Shown here in pieces: positions 15,884 through 23,941 of a DNA stretch of 64,000 bases. Origin of the DNA: an uncultured Christensenella sp. (GTDB lineage: Bacteria; Bacillota; Clostridia; Christensenellales; Pumilibacteraceae). The notes under the pieces are model-generated. The model made no database searches. It was not told the origin of the DNA and saw only the letters and a program-made list of their open reading frames with translations. Each line of letters opens with the position of its first letter. Position 1 is the first letter of the stretch. The position numbers were made by a program, and so were the translations under genes. The DNA lies in assembly GCA_910585955.1 (NCBI GenBank), contig CAJUGC010000001.1:124001-188000 (forward strand), given 5' to 3'.

Positions 15884-18800
15884 ATGAACAAATGCACAAA
15901 CTGCGGCGCCATGTTCGACGGAAAATACTGTCCCGAATGCGGAACGAAGTTCGTAGACGAAAAGATATGTCCCGAGTGTGGGCACACGCTTAAAAGCTCG
16001 GTGAAATTTTGTCCCGAATGCGGATATGCTTTTAAGCAGGATTATGCGCAGAAGCAGACCGATTCGCGACAATCGTCGCCGAACAGCGAAAACGAAGCGT
16101 CGAAAGCCCCGCCGCCGAACAACGGGCAGCACGCTTCTTACGGGTATTATACGCCGTCTTGGGCAAACCCCATACCGCAAAGACAAACTCCGTCACAAAC
16201 CGCAACTCGCACGGCAAACGCTTATGATTCGAACTCGGAAAAACTCGCTTTGCCCGAAAAAATATTTATGCTTTTGCGGTATCTCCCCGCCGTGCTATCG
16301 ATGTTGTTCGGAGCGCTGCTCTTTGCTTTCCATGCAGCCGACGTCGCAACAGTAAGCTTCTTCGGCGCAAGCGAAGGCATAGGCAATGTTTATACACTTA
16401 TTTCCGACGCAGAATACGATTTCGGCGGCGTCATGATAACGCTTATAGTGTTCTCAGTCATAGCTCTCATATATGCGATAGCAACGTGCATAGTCACCTT
16501 CAAACCGTCTGTAAGCGTAAAGACCTTGGGCAAGATCAGACTTACAGACATATTTGCGGTCGGCACTTGCGTCGTATATTTTTTGTTCTTAATTCTCGGC
16601 ATTATAATAGCGGGATCGATAAACAGTACCGACGGCGGCATTGGAATGCTCAAACTCGGCGCTTGCCCTATTCTTATCATAGTCTTCTCTGCCATCTTTG
16701 TAATTTTACAAGTAGGCGGACTTACGGCTCGTTATCTGCTCGTAAAACGCTTTTCCTCTCTTGCCGACAGAGAAATGCTGTCCATTTATATGAAACTCGA
16801 AAAAAGTCAAACGGCAAAATCGAACTCGGAAAACAACGACTGCGAACAAAGCTCCGACGAAAAAGTAAGCAGCGGCAAAACTTCGATGAGCGCGCAAAAG
16901 CAAATCTATCTTATAAGCAAAATAAAATGCCTCGTGCGTAGATCCGATTTCTGCATGACGATAGCATTCGGCTTTTTGTCTGTTTTGGTACCGATCGTGG
17001 GTATGTTTATCTGTATGGGCAAAAAGCCGTGGGATTGGAATCCGGCGCAAATAAGAAAAGACAGAAAGCGGCTCATGACATTTGCCATAGTCTTTCCGAT
17101 TGTCGGGTTGAATATCTTATCCGCCGCAAGCTGGATTCATAGGAGTTTTGACGTTATGAGATCCTACGGACAGGTTTTTATAATAATTATCGTATATCTG
17201 CTTTTCATCGCAGCTTTCTATTTTATCGGCTTTATAATAGCCCTATGCACGATGAAGCCCGCGCGTGAAATTGCAACCGCTTTTTACGGCACGCCAAACC
17301 CGTACGAATATATAAACACTCCTCTCGTAAGTATGTCGGAACTTCGCGCAATCGAACAAAGGCGAACGGCTGGCACGATAAACGTCAAAAAACCTCTTCA
17401 AGACATACTGTACATAGTCGTGACGACTCTCGTCATCGCCGCCGTCGTAACAGTAGGCATAGTCTCTCTTTCTCTTACTTACGGCACGAAATTCCGTGCG
17501 GCAAAGGTTTCGCAGATAGAACTCGGCGCAGGTAAAACACAAGTGGAAAAAGTGCTCGGAACTCCGGACAAATCAGGGACAGGCTATTACGAATACTACA
17601 GCGACAACTATAAAAATCATTTGAAAAAGTCCGAGGAGCTCGAAAAGAAAATGGAAGCCGCGTTCTTAAAGGGCGATATGACGGAAATCGCAAAACTTAC
17701 TCAAAAACAGGTCGAGCTCGAGACAGAGCTTCAAGAACTTACTTACAAGATTATAACGATAACATTCGACATGAAAGACGCAGTGCAAAAAGTGGTTTTC
17801 GACGCGCAACGCTCGGGAAAGGGCTATACCGGCGAAAAGTACGATCCTCAAGTCACGCTTTCGCAATCCGTAGTGCCTATTTTGAGCAGTCCATACGAAC
17901 TCAAACTCTCGGCAAAGATAACTTACGACGACGGCAGTTTCGTAAACGCCTATGTGCCTTCGGAAGCCTTTTCGGAAGTCAACTTACGAAAAGCGGGCAC
18001 TTACACTCTTGAATGGCACGATTATACATTCTACAAAGAAAACTCATACGGCAGTTTAATAACCGCAGACATCACCGTTTCCGCCGAGCTTACTCAAAAG
18101 GTCACATACTCGTTCGATACAAACGGCGGAAGCACTGTTTCGAGTCAAACGGCAACCGTGCTCGAATCGCTCCCTTTCCCCGCAAAAAGCAACTTTTATT
18201 TCGCGGGTTGGTACGAAAGCAGCAAGTTCGACGGCGGTCCCGTTTCTCTGCCGTACAGAAGCAATAAGGACGTGACGCTTTATGCAAAGTGGACAAGCTC
18301 GCCGCAGTTAATATACACCAACGATTCGGCTTATCCCTTTTCCGAGAAAACCGCCGGCGCATTCCGTGTATTCAGTTCCTCGAATACCGCCGTCGAATCG
18401 TCTTCGCACTTTACGGTATCCGCTCCCGCAAACGCAAAAATTGTTTTGAGTTGCGAGGTCAGTCACGACCGCTACAGCTCGCTCACCGTTACTCACAGAC
18501 ACGCAAACGGCACTGCCGATACCAAGGTCGCGAAAATAAACGACTCGACTGGCACATCAGTCAAAACTTTTTATTTGGATATGAGCGCGAAAGACTCGCT
18601 TGCAATCGAATTTAAAGTCACAAGACTCTATGGGTATGACGATCTTTCCATATTCTACGCATCCTTTGCCATATCGGGGGAATTCGAGCATACATACGAA
18701 TTCGACTCCAACGGCGGAAACATGATCGAAAGCGTCACTGGATTTTCACTCGAAACGCTACCGTTTCCCACCCGAAACGGATATTACTTTGCGGGTTGGT

Positions 18801-19840
18801 ACGAAAGCAAAGAGCTTTCGGGCACACCCGTAAGTCTGCCGTTCAAAAGCAGTTCCGACAAGACGCTGTACGCGAAATGGACGACAACTCCGCAAGCAAT
18901 ATATTCAAACGACGCAAACTATCCTTTCCGTGTTCAATCGGGCGATTTCACTTCGACAAACAAAGTCCACGGATCGTCGTCTACTTATACCCTTACGGTT
19001 CCGAAAACCGCGAAAGTGACTTTTGAGTACGGCGTATCTTCGGAAAGCGTCGGCGACTATTTCACGATAGTCCACAAGCACGCAAGCGGCTCGTCGGACA
19101 CACAAATATGCAATATTTCGGGCACATCGGGAAGCGCTCAGAGCGCAAGCGTCGATATGGCGGCGGGCGACAAGCTGACATTCACTTACTCGAAAGACGA
19201 AAGCACCTCTTACGGATACGACTGCGGATATGTCACCGACTTTACGGTTTTGTTTCCCGTCGCTTTTTCTTTCGATTCCAACGGCGGTAGTACGATTGAA
19301 AGCGTCACGGACTTTTCTTTGGAAACGCTTCCCATTCCCACAAAAAACAATTATATTTTTGCCGGCTGGTACGAAAGCTCTTCCCTCTCGGGCAAACCCG
19401 TCGTTGCGCCTTACGCAAATACAAAAGACATAGTCTTATATGCGAAATGGGTCACGGCGGAAACAGCAACTTCGATTACCAACAATTCATGGGATAGATT
19501 TACAGTTACAAACAACACCGTTACCTCGACAAATAAGGGGCATAGCAGTTCCTCGTCGTATACCATAACGGCGCTTGCAAAAGTTACGGTTTCCTTCGAA
19601 TACACAGTCTCGTCGGAAAACGGCGGCGACTATTTTACGATTGTGCAGAGGTACGCCGACGACAACGCCGACAAACAGTTAGCTAAAATTTCGGGTACAA
19701 ACAATTCGTGGCGCACCGCAACCGTAACCCTCGACGTCGGCGACAGTATAGTATTCACTTACTCCAAAGACAGCTCGACTTCGAGCGGAAACGACTGCGG
19801 AAGCATACGCAACATCACTGTAAGCCAACCGACGGCTTAA
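15884..19840 (+). CDS. Zinc-ribbon multi-pass membrane protein with triplicated InlB B-repeat modules
   Basis: 1,318 residues. The N-terminus holds three zinc-ribbon knuckles in a row (CTNCG/CPECG, CPECG, CPECG; residues 1-52). After a low-complexity linker come two multi-helix membrane blocks (~125-300 and ~350-470) and a further helix (~510-535). A BamE/SmpA-like segment (ELGAGKTQVEKVLGTPD, ~545) and a coiled coil follow. From ~738 there are three tandem units, each an InlB B-repeat (S-F-D-x-N-G-G-S ... F-A-G-W-Y-E-S ... L-Y-A-K-W) plus a ~115-residue beta-rich module (Y-T-I-V-H-K-H-A-like core), starting near 738, 935 and 1125. The ribbons should be cytoplasmic and the repeats outside the cell. 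Substrate and role are unknown. Under likely control of the divergent XRE repressor. Confidence 0.85.
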   Translation: MNKCTNCGAMFDGKYCPECGTKFVDEKICPECGHTLKSSVKFCPECGYAFKQDYAQKQTDSRQSSPNSENEASKAPPPNNGQHASYGYYTPSWANPIPQRQTPSQTATRTANAYDSNSEKLALPEKIFMLLRYLPAVLSMLFGALLFAFHAADVATVSFFGASEGIGNVYTLISDAEYDFGGVMITLIVFSVIALIYAIATCIVTFKPSVSVKTLGKIRLTDIFAVGTCVVYFLFLILGIIIAGSINSTDGGIGMLKLGACPILIIVFSAIFVILQVGGLTARYLLVKRFSSLADREMLSIYMKLEKSQTAKSNSENNDCEQSSDEKVSSGKTSMSAQKQIYLISKIKCLVRRSDFCMTIAFGFLSVLVPIVGMFICMGKKPWDWNPAQIRKDRKRLMTFAIVFPIVGLNILSAASWIHRSFDVMRSYGQVFIIIIVYLLFIAAFYFIGFIIALCTMKPAREIATAFYGTPNPYEYINTPLVSMSELRAIEQRRTAGTINVKKPLQDILYIVVTTLVIAAVVTVGIVSLSLTYGTKFRAAKVSQIELGAGKTQVEKVLGTPDKSGTGYYEYYSDNYKNHLKKSEELEKKMEAAFLKGDMTEIAKLTQKQVELETELQELTYKIITITFDMKDAVQKVVFDAQRSGKGYTGEKYDPQVTLSQSVVPILSSPYELKLSAKITYDDGSFVNAYVPSEAFSEVNLRKAGTYTLEWHDYTFYKENSYGSLITADITVSAELTQKVTYSFDTNGGSTVSSQTATVLESLPFPAKSNFYFAGWYESSKFDGGPVSLPYRSNKDVTLYAKWTSSPQLIYTNDSAYPFSEKTAGAFRVFSSSNTAVESSSHFTVSAPANAKIVLSCEVSHDRYSSLTVTHRHANGTADTKVAKINDSTGTSVKTFYLDMSAKDSLAIEFKVTRLYGYDDLSIFYASFAISGEFEHTYEFDSNGGNMIESVTGFSLETLPFPTRNGYYFAGWYESKELSGTPVSLPFKSSSDKTLYAKWTTTPQAIYSNDANYPFRVQSGDFTSTNKVHGSSSTYTLTVPKTAKVTFEYGVSSESVGDYFTIVHKHASGSSDTQICNISGTSGSAQSASVDMAAGDKLTFTYSKDESTSYGYDCGYVTDFTVLFPVAFSFDSNGGSTIESVTDFSLETLPIPTKNNYIFAGWYESSSLSGKPVVAPYANTKDIVLYAKWVTAETATSITNNSWDRFTVTNNTVTSTNKGHSSSSSYTITALAKVTVSFEYTVSSENGGDYFTIVQRYADDNADKQLAKISGTNNSWRTATVTLDVGDSIVFTYSKDSSTSSGNDCGSIRNITVSQPTA

Positions 19841-19868
19841 TTTCCTTTAAAATAACGAAGCAAGACAG

Positions 19869-20129
19869 TCAAATGCGAGCAATTCTCTCCAAAAACCACC
19901 TGTTCGTTCGCTTTTCCGCATAAAGCTTTTTCTCTTTGCCACCTATCAAAACCGTGTATTTTCTCGTAAGCACTCCGCCCGTAAGTTCGGGCGGAGCGTT
20001 TCTTTCGTCCGTCACTCTGTCTATCTCGTAAAGAGTTCCGTCTTCCCACTCTACGGCGACAGGCTTTAAGATTCCTTCCTCGCTGACTCTTAAGATCATA
20101 GCCACATATACTTTTTCATACTTTTCCAT
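19869..20129 (-). CDS. Conserved-looking small protein of unknown function
   Basis: 86 residues from ATG at 20129; a TTG 24 bases upstream is in frame and no convincing ribosome site decides between them. The sequence is a compact beta-rich protein: KVYVAMILRVSEEG, KPVAVEWEDG, YEIDRV, APPELTGGVLTRKYTVLI, LYAEKRTNRWFLE. It resembles short Clostridial proteins of unknown function. No signal or membrane segment. It is convergent with the zinc-ribbon protein gene. Confidence 0.65.
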   Translation of the reverse strand: MEKYEKVYVAMILRVSEEGILKPVAVEWEDGTLYEIDRVTDERNAPPELTGGVLTRKYTVLIGGKEKKLYAEKRTNRWFLERIARI

Positions 20130-20185
20130 GCAAGAAGTATTGCCGCTTTGCAAAAAAACACACCGCCCGAGCGTTTTTAAATAAA

Positions 20186-20201
20186 GACGGCAAACACCGT
20201 C
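20186..20201 (-). terminator. Weak terminator after the Fic gene
   Basis: Five-bp stem GACGG/CCGTC with a 6-base loop, followed on the minus strand by TTTATTTAAAAA, 22 bases past the Fic stop. Confidence 0.4.
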
Positions 20202-20223
20202 CGCAGTCTTATATTTTGTATAT

Positions 20224-21114
20224 TCAATATTTCACCTTAAAGTAATCCGGATATTTTTTGAACTTATCTTGTGCCGTAAGACAAGTATCACGCAAGTAGC
20301 CTCTTTCGTCTTTCCACTCTTTCAGTCCACGATAGTAGAACATCTTTAATTCTTCGTCGATGATAAACGGAACAATATTGTGTTTCAAGCATTCCTTAAA
20401 TAGCAATAGTCTGCCGATCCTGCCGTTACCGTCTTGAAAAGGGTGTACACATTCAAATTTGTAATGAAAGTCCAAAAGGTCGTCGAATGACTTTTCTTTG
20501 TTTGCATTGTATTCTGCAAGTAGCTCTTTCATTTTCTCGGCAACTTCTTCGGGTCGTGCCGTGTACATATCGCCAACGGTATTCGGCATCTTTTTATAAT
20601 TTCCTACCGCAAACCAATCCTGCCGTGCGTCCGTAGTTCCGTTCTTTAATGTGCGGTGCAGTTCTTTTATAAATGCTTCCGTGATCGCTTTCTTGGCATT
20701 CTCGATAATCATATCAATACACTTAAAGTGATTAACCGTTTCTACGATGTCATCAACCTTTACCGCACCGCCTTCTATTCCGATCGTGTTCGTTTCAAAA
20801 ATATATCTCGTTTGGTCGTGCGTTAAGCGGCTTCCCTCTATGTGATTGGAATTGTAAGTCAAGTCGATTTGCACCGTGTGATAAATCCCGCCCGACAGTT
20901 TGGCTTTCTTCTCGGCAACAAGTACTTCAAGCAATGTGGTAGGTATTTCAACGCGCTTGTTTATTCTATTGGGTTTTTGCGCATCGTCGGGAATATTCCA
21001 CGTTTTACCCGTCAAGAACGCGCCGTCAATCTTTCCCATAGCGCAATAGTTTCTTACGCTACGTTCGGACATCTTCCATTTTTTCGCCGTTTGCGCTACC
21101 GATAAGAATTTCAT
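20224..21114 (-). CDS. Fic-family AMP-transferase with N-terminal helix-turn-helix
   Basis: 296 residues. Residues 1-50 form a MerR/excisionase-type HTH (SVAQTAKKWKMSERSVRNYC). The Fic active site HPFQDGNGRIGR is intact (His ~226). The class II inhibitory-helix motif S-x-x-x-E-G (SNHIEG, ~90) lies N-terminal to the core, so the enzyme should be autoinhibited until released. Fic proteins move AMP from ATP to Ser/Thr/Tyr of targets, often in toxin-antitoxin or self-regulating roles. No antitoxin gene is adjacent; the HTH may allow autoregulation. It sits next to a tRNA and non-coding debris, consistent with accessory DNA. Confidence 0.93.
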   Translation of the reverse strand: MKFLSVAQTAKKWKMSERSVRNYCAMGKIDGAFLTGKTWNIPDDAQKPNRINKRVEIPTTLLEVLVAEKKAKLSGGIYHTVQIDLTYNSNHIEGSRLTHDQTRYIFETNTIGIEGGAVKVDDIVETVNHFKCIDMIIENAKKAITEAFIKELHRTLKNGTTDARQDWFAVGNYKKMPNTVGDMYTARPEEVAEKMKELLAEYNANKEKSFDDLLDFHYKFECVHPFQDGNGRIGRLLLFKECLKHNIVPFIIDEELKMFYYRGLKEWKDERGYLRDTCLTAQDKFKKYPDYFKVKY

Positions 21115-21512
21115 TTTTTATTCCTCGATTGTAAGCATATCATATTATCGGCAAAAAAGCAATCGATAAAACAAAATACTCTTCAATTTTGCCGATAACG
21201 GCAAAGCGTTCTGAAACACTCTAAACCTGTAGCGAAAAATATATGGATTTCGGACGCAAATTTCCGTTTATAGAAAAGGACGTGCCCTACCTTTTTGACG
21301 TTTGCAATTGTTTGCAAATGTATGCAATTAGGGTAGAATTAGAGCGTTTTAGGCAGTTTTAGAGAGTAGATGAACAAGGACGAACTCTACCTATAAAACC
21401 GTCTTATTTTTTGCCCAAAAATGTCTGCAATTCGTATGCAGTTGTACCTTGACTACTTCCTTACTATTTTAACACATAACTAAAAAGCACTATATTTAGT
21501 GGTGAATATGGA
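21115..21512. other. Non-coding stretch between the Fic gene and the tRNA-Thr terminator
   Basis: I see no gene. The DNA is AT-rich with short repeats (TTTGCAATTGTTTGCAAATG, TGCAATTCGTATGCAGTTG). Two fragments resemble the anticodon-arm part of tRNA-Thr: AAGGACGTGCCCTACC at 21276 and AAGGACGAACTCTACC at 21376. They may be decayed remnants or chance. Confidence 0.4.
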
Positions 21513-21540
21513 AAAATACCACCGTATTTGGTGGTATTTT
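21513..21540 (-). terminator. Terminator of tRNA-Thr
   Basis: Perfect 11-bp stem AAAATACCACC/GGTGGTATTTT with loop GTATTT directly after the tRNA 3' end; the minus strand runs into TTTTTCC. Confidence 0.75.
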
Positions 21541-21541
21541 G

Positions 21542-21617
21542 TGGAGCTGCTAACGAGATTTGAACTCGTGACCTCGTCCTTACCAAGGACGTGCTCTACC
21601 TGCTGAGCCATAGCAGC
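21542..21617 (-). tRNA. tRNA-Thr(GGT), CCA encoded
   Basis: Cloverleaf on the minus strand: acceptor GCTGCTA/TAGCAGC, D-arm GGCTC...GAGC, anticodon stem CGTCC/GGACG with loop TTGGTAA (anticodon GGT), T-arm ACGAG-TTCAAAT-CTCGT, discriminator T and genomic CCA. Confidence 0.96.
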
Positions 21618-21677
21618 ATGACCCGAAAATCGGGTGCTTTTATGAAATTCGTCGGGAGTTGATTTTTGCCTTGTTAC

Positions 21678-21718
21678 TCCTTACCAAGGACGTGCTCTAC
21701 CTGCTGAGCCATAACAGC
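21678..21718 (-). pseudogene. 5' half-copy of tRNA-Thr
   Basis: The stretch from the 5' end through the anticodon loop repeats the intact tRNA with one change (GCTGTTA for GCTGCTA). A 43-base direct repeat (21577-21619 and 21678-21720) covers it. The T-arm and 3' acceptor strand are absent. It sits between the promoter and the intact tRNA. Confidence 0.8.
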
Positions 21719-21735
21719 ATATGCGCACATTTATT

Positions 21736-21765
21736 ATTATAGCAGACGACGGGAAGTAAAGTCAA
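21736..21765 (-). promoter_or_regulatory. Promoter for tRNA-Thr
   Basis: Minus strand TTGACT (21765-21760), 18 bases, TATAAT (21741-21736). The transcript would pass through the half-copy before the intact tRNA. Confidence 0.7.
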
Positions 21766-21822
21766 GCATTTTTATTCGATTGATTTTTCAATGGCGATTC
21801 CTGCCGCAAACATATATAAATA

Positions 21823-21860
21823 TCAAACCGCCTTTCCGAATTTCGGGAAAAGCGGTTTGA
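21823..21860 (-). terminator. Hairpin terminator after the rhamnose operon
   Basis: Stem TCAAACCGC...GCGGTTTGA with an inner TTTCC/GGGAAA part, about 20 bases past the rhaD stop. Only a weak T tract follows. Confidence 0.55.
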
Positions 21861-21881
21861 GTATAAACGAGTGATTTTACA

Positions 21882-22700
21882 TTATTTAAGGTTCAAAAAA
21901 TCCTTGCGGTAGTCCACCTTGAAAAGCTCGGCGAGCTTTACCATGTCCTCGTCCTTTATCGTATTTAAGCGAGGACTGCCCAAAGTCAGCATATAGATCT
22001 GTGCGGCTTTTTCGACCGTTTCGATAAGTCCGAAGGTCTCGTCCATAGTCTTACCGGCGCCGTAAATGCCATGCATACCCCAAACCACGAGGCGGAATTC
22101 CTCCATCTTCTTTGCCGTCGCCTCTCCTATCTCGTTCGTTCCGCACAGCATCCAAGGCAGAACGCCCACGCCGTCGGGGAACACGACGATACACTCCGTG
22201 CACATCTCCCAAAGCGTATGCGTGAGCTTTTTCTCGTCGAGCTCGTGAACATAATTCATGGCAAGCGTATGCGTCGGATGCGAGTGCATGACGACTCTGT
22301 TCAGGGGGTCGACCTTAAGGCGCGCCATATGGCTCATGAGATGAGCGGGAAGCTCGCTCGTGAATCTGCCCCCGTCCTTATATCCCCACAAAAGCTCCGC
22401 CGTCTCACCGTCTTTTGCGATGCGAATAATGCCGAGATTGGTTTCGGGGTCGTCGTCCACGTTTTTGAAATATTTACCCGTGCCCGTAACGATAAAGATC
22501 TTGCCTATCAAGCTGTCGGCTTTAAAGCCTATGGGAATGGTACGAATCACCTTTTTGAGATCGAGATATTCGGAAACATTCTCCGTATCGAGCAGCAGGC
22601 TTATATTGCCGCCGTTGCGCTCGTCCCAGCCGAGCCTGTACATATTTGCCGTAGTCTTTCTCATTTCCTCCACGAAGGGGGCTGTCAGAATGTTTTTCAT
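21882..22700 (-). CDS. rhaD: Rhamnulose-1-phosphate aldolase
   Basis: 272 residues from the ATG at 22700 (GGAG 5 bases upstream), matching the ~274-residue class II aldolase. Zinc ligands are visible in MHSHPTH and WGMHG, the catalytic Glu in GGRFTSELPAH, and the GNGGNIS-like loop as ERNGGNIS near the N-terminus. It splits rhamnulose-1-phosphate into dihydroxyacetone phosphate and lactaldehyde in the cytoplasm. Its start overlaps the rhaA stop (ATGA). Last gene of the GH78-rhaB-rhaA-rhaD operon. Confidence 0.95.
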   Translation of the reverse strand: MKNILTAPFVEEMRKTTANMYRLGWDERNGGNISLLLDTENVSEYLDLKKVIRTIPIGFKADSLIGKIFIVTGTGKYFKNVDDDPETNLGIIRIAKDGETAELLWGYKDGGRFTSELPAHLMSHMARLKVDPLNRVVMHSHPTHTLAMNYVHELDEKKLTHTLWEMCTECIVVFPDGVGVLPWMLCGTNEIGEATAKKMEEFRLVVWGMHGIYGAGKTMDETFGLIETVEKAAQIYMLTLGSPRLNTIKDEDMVKLAELFKVDYRKDFLNLK

Positions 22701-23938
22701 AGTCTCTCCTTTAATATTTTTTTCTCGTATGCCCTTATCGCCGTGAGGTAGTCCTCGTCGAGCCCCTCGCGCGAAAGATACTCTTTCCATACCGCGCCAA
22801 TAGGAAGATCCTTGACGCGCTCCTGCATGACCATAAGCTCGGTAAATTCTCCGGCGTCCTGAAGCTTTTTAAGCCTGTCGTGAGGCATGAGAAGCGCGGC
22901 AAGCAAAGCCTTCTGTATTGCTCTCTGCCCCGTAACCCACGCGGAAAGCCTGTTTATGCTCGCATCGAAATAGTCGAGCCCTATCATGACTTTGTCCACG
23001 GCGTCGTTTCTCACGATCTCCTTCGCGATTTCCTTGAGCTCGTCATCTAAAACGACTACATGATCGCTGTCCCAGCGCACGCCCCGCGTAACGTGAAGCG
23101 CAATTCTGTCGTAAAACGCAAGAAGCGCGGGAATCTTATCCGAAACGACCTCGGTCGGGTGATAGTGTCCGTTGTCCAAAAGACAGCATATATCGTTCTT
23201 TGCCGCATAGTTCTGATAGAACTCGTTGCTTCCGACCGTATAGCTTTCGACGCCTATGCCGAACACCTTGCTTTCGACCGCGACGACGACTTTCTTTCTG
23301 TCGTAGCCGCACGCAAGAATTTCATCGAGACTCTTTTTGAGACGCAGTCTCGGCGTGAGCCTGTCTGCGGGCACGTCCTTAAGTCCGTCGGGCACCCAGA
23401 TATTCACAAGACAGGGAGTGGAAAATTCGTCCGCAAAATATTCGGCTATCTTAAGACAGGCTATGCAATGGCGGACCCAAAACTTACGGATCTTTTCATC
23501 GGGCGAGGAAAGCGTCAGTCCGTCCTTCACATTCCTATGCGAAAAACAGGTCGGGTTGAAATCTATGCCCGCAAGACCTATTTCCTTTGCAAATCTTACC
23601 CAAGGCGAGAAATGCTCGGGACGGTATGCGTCTCTGTCGACTTTTTCGCCGCAAAGTACGGCATAGCTCGCGTGAAGATTGAGCCGCTTTTTACCGGGCA
23701 TCAAAGAGAACGCCTGCTTTAAGTCGGCTTTCAATTCGTCGAAGCTGCGGGCTCTTCCCGGATAGTTTCCCGTCGTCTGTATGCCGCCCGAAGCCGCGCC
23801 GCCGCCGTCGAAGCCGACTACGTCGTCGCCCTGCCAACAGTGCACCGAGACGGGAATCGTCTTTAATTTTTCGAGAGCGCCCTCGACGTCGACGCCGAAA
23901 GCCGAGAAGTCACTTTTAGCATATTCGTATTGTGTCAT
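22697..23938 (-). CDS. rhaA: L-rhamnose isomerase
   Basis: 413 residues, family length. Recognised by VHCWQGDDVVGFD, GIQTTGNYPGRARS, GIDFNPTCFSHRN, LLDNGHYHPTEVVSDKIPALL and DSDHVV, which include the metal-binding Glu/Asp/His set of this TIM-barrel isomerase. Converts L-rhamnose to L-rhamnulose. Its GGAGGG ribosome site lies within the last codons of rhaB and its stop overlaps the start of rhaD, so the three are tightly coupled. Confidence 0.97.
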   Translation of the reverse strand: MTQYEYAKSDFSAFGVDVEGALEKLKTIPVSVHCWQGDDVVGFDGGGAASGGIQTTGNYPGRARSFDELKADLKQAFSLMPGKKRLNLHASYAVLCGEKVDRDAYRPEHFSPWVRFAKEIGLAGIDFNPTCFSHRNVKDGLTLSSPDEKIRKFWVRHCIACLKIAEYFADEFSTPCLVNIWVPDGLKDVPADRLTPRLRLKKSLDEILACGYDRKKVVVAVESKVFGIGVESYTVGSNEFYQNYAAKNDICCLLDNGHYHPTEVVSDKIPALLAFYDRIALHVTRGVRWDSDHVVVLDDELKEIAKEIVRNDAVDKVMIGLDYFDASINRLSAWVTGQRAIQKALLAALLMPHDRLKKLQDAGEFTELMVMQERVKDLPIGAVWKEYLSREGLDEDYLTAIRAYEKKILKERL

Positions 23939-23941
23939 ATA

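Noticed and set aside
21115..21800. CRISPR array or integrated element at the tRNA
   Set aside because: No regular repeat-spacer units, no integrase and no cas gene; only short tRNA fragments are seen.
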